Of a DNA stretch of 20,804 nucleotides, positions 14,783-20,804 are shown piece by piece. The notes under the pieces are model-generated. The model did no database searches. It saw nothing but the letters and a program-made list of their open reading frames with translations, and was not told the DNA's origin. This DNA is from Pseudomonadota bacterium (GTDB lineage: Bacteria; Pseudomonadota; Gammaproteobacteria; Burkholderiales; Burkholderiaceae_C), in NCBI GenBank assembly GCA_023436025.1, contig JAEZKX010000413.1:1-20804 (forward strand). Direction: 5' to 3'. A program made the position numbers and the translations under genes. The first letter of the stretch is position 1. Each line of letters opens with the position of its first letter.

Positions 14783-14850
14783 GCGGCAGGCAGTGGGCGC
14801 TGCCGCTCCCGTGGCTGGGGCGCCGCATCGTGCGGCGCCGCCGCGGCGGC
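14783..14850. terminator. Convergent lysA/msrQ hairpins (possible bidirectional terminator)
   Basis: The 74-nt convergent gap carries three symmetric elements. GCGGCAG/CTGCCGC spans 14783-14806 with a 10-nt loop. A 9-bp perfect stem GGCGCCGCA/TGCGGCGCC with loop TCG spans 14819-14839. A 14-bp palindrome (14837-14850) touches the msrQ stop codon. None has a T tract, so intrinsic termination is uncertain, but position and stem strength fit 3' ends for both genes. Confidence 0.5.
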
Positions 14851-15482
14851 TACGACGGAGGCATCGCCGGCTGGGCCGCCGCCGCGCCCACCTTGCGCAC
14901 CACCCGCCACCCCAGCAACACCGCCAGGATCGCCGCATACACCGCGACCTCGGCGAGGTTGTTCTTGGCCGAGCGCATCCAGAAGAAATGCAGGATGCCC
15001 AGCACCGCCACCGCGTAGACCAGGCGGTGCAGCGCCTGCCAGCGCTGCGGACCCAGGGCGCGGATGGCGCGGTTGAACGAGGTGGCCGCCAGCGGCGTCA
15101 TCAGCACGAAGGCCGCGAAGCCCACCAGGATGAACGGCCGCTTGGCGATGTCCTTGGCGATGGCGGCAAGGTCGAAGCCCATGTCGAGCCAGGCGAAGGC
15201 CAGGAAGTGCAGCGATGCGTAGAAGTACGTGAACAGCCCCAGCATGCGGCGAAAGCGCGCCAGCGGAGGAAGCTTGGCCAGCACCCGCAGGGGCGTCACG
15301 GCCAGCGTCAGGCACAGCAAGCGCAGCGTCCAGTCGCCGGTCGCGCGGATGATGTATTCCGCCGGATTGGCGCCGAGCTTGCCGGCGATGGCTCCGGCCA
15401 CCAGCCACGCCAGCGGCAGCAGCGCGGCGACGAACACCAGCGGCTTGGCGGCGGGGTGCAGGAGGACACGAGCCAGAGTCAT
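14850..15482 (-). CDS. msrQ: Haem-binding membrane subunit MsrQ of the periplasmic methionine sulfoxide reductase system
   Basis: The product (210 aa) is an inner-membrane b-type haem protein of the ferric-reductase-like family. It passes electrons from the quinone pool or flavin reductase to MsrP. About six hydrophobic helices are visible. Conserved histidines H92 (YASLHFLAF), H152 (WQALHRLVY) and H165 (LGILHFFWM) match the expected haem ligand positions of the family. The RRMLGLFTYFYASLHF and GPQRWQALHRLVY blocks are typical. It lies 41 nt downstream of msrP in the same direction, with only a weak ribosome site, so it is probably co-transcribed with msrP. Confidence 0.95.
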   Translation of the reverse strand: MTLARVLLHPAAKPLVFVAALLPLAWLVAGAIAGKLGANPAEYIIRATGDWTLRLLCLTLAVTPLRVLAKLPPLARFRRMLGLFTYFYASLHFLAFAWLDMGFDLAAIAKDIAKRPFILVGFAAFVLMTPLAATSFNRAIRALGPQRWQALHRLVYAVAVLGILHFFWMRSAKNNLAEVAVYAAILAVLLGWRVVRKVGAAAAQPAMPPS

Positions 15483-15523
15483 GGCGGTCGCTTTCAGTCC
15501 CTACTCTACGCCAGCTACGGCGC

Positions 15524-16519
<996 letters not shown>

Positions 16520-16625
16520 GAACGCTCCTGGTAGTCGGGGACCCAACCCATTCTGACAAGGAATCGGGCGGCGGGTTCGCCGTGGCGGCGCAACCCCCGT
16601 GGCCCTGGGCCCATGCGGTCGGTCC

Positions 16626-16651
16626 GGGGCAGGCGCGTCGACGGCCGCCCC
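16626..16651 (-). terminator. GC-rich hairpin after ccsB in the ccsB-msrP spacer
   Basis: On the minus strand an 8-bp stem (GGGGCGGC with GCC-T-GCCCC, one-nt bulge) and 9-nt loop begins 16 nt after the ccsB stop. There is no T tract. It may mark the ccsB 3' end and separate it from msrP. A second short stem CGGCG/CGCCG lies at 16569-16582. Nothing else was seen in the 148-nt spacer. Confidence 0.35.
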
Positions 16652-16667
16652 GTTTCATGCGCCGCGC

Positions 16668-17996
16668 CTACAGCTCGCCGTACGAGTGCAGGCCCGACAG
16701 GAACATGTTCACGCCCAGGAAGGCGAAGGTGGTGACGGCCAGGCCCACCAGCGCCCACCAGGCGGAAACGGTGCCGCGCAACCCCTTCATCAGCCGCATG
16801 TGCAGCCAGGCAGCGTAGTTCAGCCAGACGATCAGCGCCCAGGTCTCCTTCGGGTCCCAGCTCCAGTAGCCGCCCCAGGCCTCGGCGGCCCACAGGGCGC
16901 CCAGCACCGTGGCGATGGTGAAGAAGGCGAAGCCGACCGCGATGGACTTGTACATCACGTCGTCCAGCACCTCCAGCGCGGGCAGGCGGTCCGAAATGCG
17001 GCGGCGGGCGGCCACGATGCCGCCCACGATCAGCGCCGCCAGGCCGAAGTACACCGCCCAGTAGCTGCTGACGCCTTCCACCGACTGGCGGAACACCAGC
17101 GGCTCGAAGCACAGGACCACGCCCAGCAGCCACAGCGGCACCAGCTTGTACCAGCGGGTCTCGCCGGCCTGCTGCTTGATCAGGTAGGCGAAGGCGACCA
17201 TGGCGGCCAGCGCGAAGGTGCCGTAGCCGACGAAGTTGGCCGGCACGTGCAGCTTCATCCACCAGCTCTTCAGCGCCGGAACCAGCGGCTGGATCTCATG
17301 GGCCTCGCGCTCCAGCGTGTACCACAGCAGGAAGCCGACCGCGGCGCTCACCACCAGCATCACGAAGGCGCCCAGCGCCTTGGTGCCGTACTGCTCCTCG
17401 TAGTACAGGTAGAAGGCCGCCGTCATCCAGCAGAACATGATGAACACCTCGTACAGGTTGCTCACCGGGATGTGGCCGATGTCCGGACCGATCAGGTAGC
17501 TCTCGTACCAGCGCACCATGGTGCCGACCAGCGCCATGGTGACGGCCACCCATGCCAGCTTCGAGCCCAGCGACTCGAAGGTCGCCGCCTGGCCACGGCC
17601 GAAGATGCCGATCCAGTAGAAGACGGTGCTCATGAAGAACAGCACGCTCATCCACAGGATGGCCGACTGGCTGGACAGGAAGTACTTGAGCCAGAAGACC
17701 GTGTCGGCGCGCGCCAGGTTGCCCTGGTACGAGAACACCGCCAGCAGCGACAAGCCCCCCACCACCAGCATCAGCGCGCGCAGGGGCCGCCAGAACCAGC
17801 CCAGCCAGATGGCCGAGGGGATGGTTCCCAGCAGGATGGACTTCTCGTAGACGTCCATGTACGCGCCGTAGCGCACGAAGGCGAACAGGCCGCCGGCGGT
17901 GACCAGCGCGGCAAACAGCCAGTCGAAGGCAGTGCGGCGCGCGAAGTAGCCGTCGTTCAGGGTGAGGGTGGTCGTTGCGGTGGTGGCGGTGTTCAT
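16668..17996 (-). CDS. ccsB: Cytochrome c biogenesis protein CcsB/CcsA (ResC), haem-handling WWD-domain subunit
   Basis: The product (442 aa) is a polytopic inner-membrane protein of System II cytochrome c maturation. With ResB it exports haem and attaches it to CxxCH motifs of apocytochromes. The haem-handling WWD motif is intact: WGGYWSWDPKETW at 374-386. Candidate haem-ligand histidines are H175 (GPDIGHIPVSNLYE), H250 (KLHVPANF) and H437 near the C-terminus. At least eight hydrophobic helices are visible. The start is the ATG at 17996, which overlaps the resB stop as ATGA; an upstream in-frame ATG at 18116 lies inside resB and gives an unrelated leader. Names vary between ccsA, ccsB and resC for this protein. 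Confidence 0.95.
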   Translation of the reverse strand: MNTATTATTTLTLNDGYFARRTAFDWLFAALVTAGGLFAFVRYGAYMDVYEKSILLGTIPSAIWLGWFWRPLRALMLVVGGLSLLAVFSYQGNLARADTVFWLKYFLSSQSAILWMSVLFFMSTVFYWIGIFGRGQAATFESLGSKLAWVAVTMALVGTMVRWYESYLIGPDIGHIPVSNLYEVFIMFCWMTAAFYLYYEEQYGTKALGAFVMLVVSAAVGFLLWYTLEREAHEIQPLVPALKSWWMKLHVPANFVGYGTFALAAMVAFAYLIKQQAGETRWYKLVPLWLLGVVLCFEPLVFRQSVEGVSSYWAVYFGLAALIVGGIVAARRRISDRLPALEVLDDVMYKSIAVGFAFFTIATVLGALWAAEAWGGYWSWDPKETWALIVWLNYAAWLHMRLMKGLRGTVSAWWALVGLAVTTFAFLGVNMFLSGLHSYGEL

Positions 17997-20110
17997 CGTT
18001 GGCTTCCCAACAGGCGCTCGCGCAGGTGCGCGAACTCGCGGTCGATGTCCAGGAGCTTGCGGTTGCTCGAAAGCGCCATGCGGGCCTGCGAGCCGGTGCC
18101 GGACGGGCTGAGCCACACCCAGAGGCGGCGCTCGCGCACGTACAGCATGGCAAAAATGCCGAGGATCAGCAAGGTGCAGCCCAGGTACACGATCAGGCGT
18201 CCGGGCGAGCGCGTCACCTGGAACACGCTGGCCTGCACCTGGGTGAAATCCTGCAGCTGGAAGGCGATGGGCGCGGGATAGATGAAGGTGTCGCTCAGCG
18301 CCAGCACCGCCTGCGTCATGAACGCCTGCGTCCTGTCGTCGCGCGGCAGCGGCTGCAGGCCGGCCTGCTGGCGGCTGGCCTGCGCCAGCTCGAACAAGGT
18401 GCCGTTGAGGATGCGCACCAGCACTTCGCCCGCACGCTGGCGCTCTTCCTCCGGCACCTTGGCCTCGAGGAAGGCCGACACCGCCTGCAGGCCGCCACCG
18501 GGCTGGTCCGGTCCCGCTTCGGCGCCCGCGAACAGCGCCAGCGCCCGGCTGGTGGAAGCGGCCAGCTGTTCGGCCAGTTGCGGCCGCGCCGGATCGGTGG
18601 CCTGGCGCGCATAGGCCAGCACCGCCTGCTCGCGCATCTTCTCGTCGGCCAGCGCCTGGCGCAGGCGGAAGAAGCCGGCCATCGAACCGTCTTCATCGGC
18701 AGGCACGCGCAGGTAGCGGAAGTTCTCGGCCGGCGTGTCGCGCATGCCCAGCAGGAACACCGGCACGCCATCGCCCAGGTCCACCGGCAGCATGTAGTTG
18801 TGGAACTCGCGCGCCTGGCCGGCGGCATCGCGCAGCTTGTAGGTGATGCTGGGGCCGACGTTGCGCAGCTCCTTCTGCGTCACCGTCTTGTTGGCCGCGC
18901 CCAGGCGGGCGTCGAGCGCCGCGCGCAGGTCCACCTTGCGCACGTCGGTGGGGCCGGCCGTGCCGGCGGTGGAGAGGTTCTCGACGTTGATCACGCGCAG
19001 GGCGGTGTACTCCAACGTCATCTTCTCGGCCCCGGCCTGCTGGCCGCGCGTCAGCTCGGTGCTGGCGCCGATGGTGCCCTCCACCTCGAAGTTCTTGGGG
19101 TTGCCGTCGATGGCCCAGGACTTGAGCTTCACGCTGGAGCCGCCGTCGTCGAAGCTCGATTGGTAGATCTCGATGCCGCGGTGGCGCGCCGGGTGGTTCA
19201 CCTCCACCCGGGCCGGGATCTTCTCGCCCGTCTCGCGGTCGTGGATCACGATCTCGCTGGCGAACAGCTTGGGCATGCCGGTGGAATAGTGCTCCACGAT
19301 GAACTTCTTCAGTTCGATGGCGAACGGGAGTTCCTGCAGCAGGATGCCGTCGGACTGGTTGAGGATGGCGGTGGACGACTGCGTGCCCTCGGCCACCAGC
19401 ACGTTGCCGCGGAAGGTGGGGTTGGTGCTGGGCAGGCGGTGCTGCGCCGGCACGTCGGCGATCATGCCGCCGCCGGCGAAGGGCTGCTTGCCGCCCCACC
19501 ACATCTGGGCCCGCACGATCAGGTCGCCATCGAGCAGCCCGCCCAGGCACACCAGCACGATGGCGCTGTGCGCGGCGATGTAGCCGATCTTGTTCAGGCC
19601 GCCGGCCTTGGCCGCGACCATCCAGCCGCGGTCGCCGCGCTGCTGCAGCCTGACCTTCCAGCCGCCCTGCGCCAGCGCGCCGCCGATGCGCCGCGCCGCG
19701 GCCTCGGGCGCGTCGGCCTGCGCCGCTTCCGCCCGATGGTGGAAGGCCAGCAGGCTCTGCTCGCGCACGTTCTCCTTGTAGGCCTTCAGGTCGGCCAGGA
19801 TCTTGGGCGTGCTGCGGGCGATGCACAGGGAAGTGCTCACCACCAGGAAGGCCAGGATCAGCAGGAACCACCAGGCGCTGTAGACCGCATTGAGCTTCAG
19901 CGCCAGGAACAGTTCGGCCCAGAACGGACCGAACTGGTTGACGTAGTTGACCGCCGGTTCGTGCTGCTTGAGGACCGTGCCGATCACCGAGGCGATGCAG
20001 ATCACGGTCAGCAGCGCGATGGCGAAGCGCATCGAGGACACGAGCTCCAGCAGCGCACGCACCCGCGGGGGTGCGCTGCGCGCTTGCATGCCGTGGGTGG
20101 CGGTGTTCAT
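17993..20110 (-). CDS. resB: Cytochrome c biogenesis protein ResB (Ccs1)
   Basis: The product (705 aa) is the second System II component, an inner-membrane protein with a large periplasmic domain that presents apocytochrome c to CcsB. Hydrophobic helices are at about 29-47, 78-97, 175-193 and 639-658. The typical N-terminal LLELVSSMRFAIALLTVICIASVIGTVLKQ block is at 20-49. The long loop between helices 3 and 4 includes the ResB-typical LPFAIELKKFIVEHY segment. Overlap with ccsB by 4 nt shows tight coupling. A GGAG ribosome site precedes the ATG at 20110. A terminator-like hairpin ends only 14 nt upstream of that start codon, so how resB is transcribed is not obvious. Confidence 0.95.
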   Translation of the reverse strand: MNTATHGMQARSAPPRVRALLELVSSMRFAIALLTVICIASVIGTVLKQHEPAVNYVNQFGPFWAELFLALKLNAVYSAWWFLLILAFLVVSTSLCIARSTPKILADLKAYKENVREQSLLAFHHRAEAAQADAPEAAARRIGGALAQGGWKVRLQQRGDRGWMVAAKAGGLNKIGYIAAHSAIVLVCLGGLLDGDLIVRAQMWWGGKQPFAGGGMIADVPAQHRLPSTNPTFRGNVLVAEGTQSSTAILNQSDGILLQELPFAIELKKFIVEHYSTGMPKLFASEIVIHDRETGEKIPARVEVNHPARHRGIEIYQSSFDDGGSSVKLKSWAIDGNPKNFEVEGTIGASTELTRGQQAGAEKMTLEYTALRVINVENLSTAGTAGPTDVRKVDLRAALDARLGAANKTVTQKELRNVGPSITYKLRDAAGQAREFHNYMLPVDLGDGVPVFLLGMRDTPAENFRYLRVPADEDGSMAGFFRLRQALADEKMREQAVLAYARQATDPARPQLAEQLAASTSRALALFAGAEAGPDQPGGGLQAVSAFLEAKVPEEERQRAGEVLVRILNGTLFELAQASRQQAGLQPLPRDDRTQAFMTQAVLALSDTFIYPAPIAFQLQDFTQVQASVFQVTRSPGRLIVYLGCTLLILGIFAMLYVRERRLWVWLSPSGTGSQARMALSSNRKLLDIDREFAHLRERLLGSQR

Positions 20111-20124
20111 CGGACTCCGGAAGC

Positions 20125-20151
20125 AAAAAAGGCGGGCCCTCGCGGCCCGCC
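20125..20151 (-). terminator. Intrinsic terminator after cytochrome c4
   Basis: On the minus strand a perfect 8-bp stem GGCGGGCC/GGCCCGCC with a GCGAG loop is followed directly by TTTTTT (20130-20125). It begins 45 nt after the cytochrome stop. This is the only textbook rho-independent terminator in the window. It ends 14 nt before the resB ATG, so it could also act as an attenuator for resB. Confidence 0.85.
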
Positions 20152-20196
20152 TCTTCTTGGTTTGTGGTTTGCCGGTTTAGTTCAGCGGCCGTGGAT

Positions 20197-20804
20197 TCAG
20201 CGCAGGCCGGCGATGTAGTCGGACACGGCGCGGATCTCGCGGTCGTTCAGCTTGGCGGAAATCTGGGACATCTGCGGGCTGTTCTTGCGCACGCCGTCGC
20301 GGAAGGCCACCAGCTGGCTGGCGGTGTAGTCGGCATGCTGGCCGCCCAGGCGCGGGTACTGGGCCGGGATGCCGGCGCCGTTGGGGCTGTGGCAGCCGGC
20401 GCAGGCGGCGATCTGGCGGTCCATGATGCCGCCGCGGTAGATGCGCTCGCCCAGGGAAACCAGTTCCTTGTCCTTGGCGAATCCGGTCTTCTTCTTGTTG
20501 CTGGTCAGGAAGGCCGCGATGTTCTTCATGTCCTGGTCGGTCAGCTGCATGGCGAAGCCTTGCATGACCGGGCTGGGACGCTTGCCGTTCTTGAACTCCT
20601 GCAGCTGCTTGACGAGGTAGGCCGGGTGCTGCTGCGCGAGCTTGGGATTGGCCGGCGTGCCGGAATTGCCATCCGCGCCGTGGCAGGCCGCGCAGGTGGC
20701 GGCGTACTTGGCCTCGCCCAGGGCCAGGTCGGGCTTGCCGGTGGCCGCCGGCGCCACGGCGGCCGGGGCGGTGGGCGACTGCGTCGCTGCGTCGGGGCCG
20801 GGGG
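20197..20804 (-). CDS. Di-haem cytochrome c4 (5' end outside window)
   Basis: A periplasmic two-domain class I cytochrome c, an electron carrier usually feeding cytochrome oxidases. Two haem-binding CxxCH motifs are visible: CAACH (codons 20694-20680) and CAGCH (20403-20389). Each is followed by a c4-style half-domain with a candidate Met ligand (VMQGFAM in the first, PQMSQIS in the second). The conserved NPKLAQQHPAYLVKQLQEFKNGKR and YPRLGGQHADYTASQLVAFRDGVR repeats show the internal duplication. The frame is open to the window edge with a Pro/Ala/Thr-rich segment before the first domain. The signal peptide is therefore outside the window, and the GTG at 20757 is unlikely to be the true start. 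It sits upstream of resB-ccsB, which mature c-type cytochromes. Confidence 0.92.
   Translation of the reverse strand, partial: PGPDAATQSPTAPAAVAPAATGKPDLALGEAKYAATCAACHGADGNSGTPANPKLAQQHPAYLVKQLQEFKNGKRPSPVMQGFAMQLTDQDMKNIAAFLTSNKKKTGFAKDKELVSLGERIYRGGIMDRQIAACAGCHSPNGAGIPAQYPRLGGQHADYTASQLVAFRDGVRKNSPQMSQISAKLNDREIRAVSDYIAGLR

Noticed and set aside
17975..20218. 747-codon plus-strand frame opposite resB
   Set aside because: Compositional shadow of resB. It has no recognisable domains and no upstream ribosome site.

Overview
The window is a gene-dense, very GC-rich stretch of ordinary proteobacterial chromosome. The gene order (dgt, aroB, aroK, pilQPONM on one strand; mrcA divergent; then cyaY, lptM-lysA, msrQ-msrP, ccsB-resB, cytochrome c4) and the protein sequences fit a betaproteobacterium of the Burkholderiales, most likely a Comamonadaceae member (Ramlibacter/Variovorax-like). 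The genus is inferred, not proven. No tRNA, rRNA, CRISPR array, transposase or phage gene was seen.

Region 1 (1-9999, all minus strand, read from 9999 down to 1) looks like one long transcription unit. It starts with the type IV pilus alignment and secretin genes pilM, pilN, pilO, pilP and pilQ, most of them joined by 4-nt ATGA overlaps. It continues through an unnamed lipoprotein with tandem Ig-like domains and two EF-hand-like loops, then shikimate kinase (aroK), 3-dehydroquinate synthase (aroB), a dGTPase-like HD hydrolase (dgt), and the first part of an MFS transporter cut by the window edge.

Region 2 (10000-10268) is a comparatively AT-rich divergent control region between pilM and mrcA. 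It has several small dyads, a hairpin in the pilM leader and a perfect TATAAT box just before mrcA.

Region 3 (10269-13241) holds mrcA (PBP1a, plus) facing cyaY (frataxin, minus). Their short convergent gap is filled by three copies of a palindromic REP-like repeat, two direct and one inverted.

Region 4 (13289-14775, plus) holds lptM (small outer-membrane lipoprotein) overlapping lysA (diaminopimelate decarboxylase).

Region 5 (14850-20804, minus) is about the cell envelope and periplasmic redox: cytochrome c4 (5' end cut by the window edge), the System II cytochrome c maturation pair resB-ccsB, and the periplasmic methionine sulfoxide reductase msrP with its haem partner msrQ. A strong intrinsic terminator follows cytochrome c4, only 14 nt before the resB start codon.

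No new enzymatic or defence system was found. The least conventional items are the Ig/EF-hand lipoprotein inside the pilus-shikimate operon, the REP-like cluster, two tiny start/stop-overlap 'relay' ORFs, and the hairpin at the head of resB.
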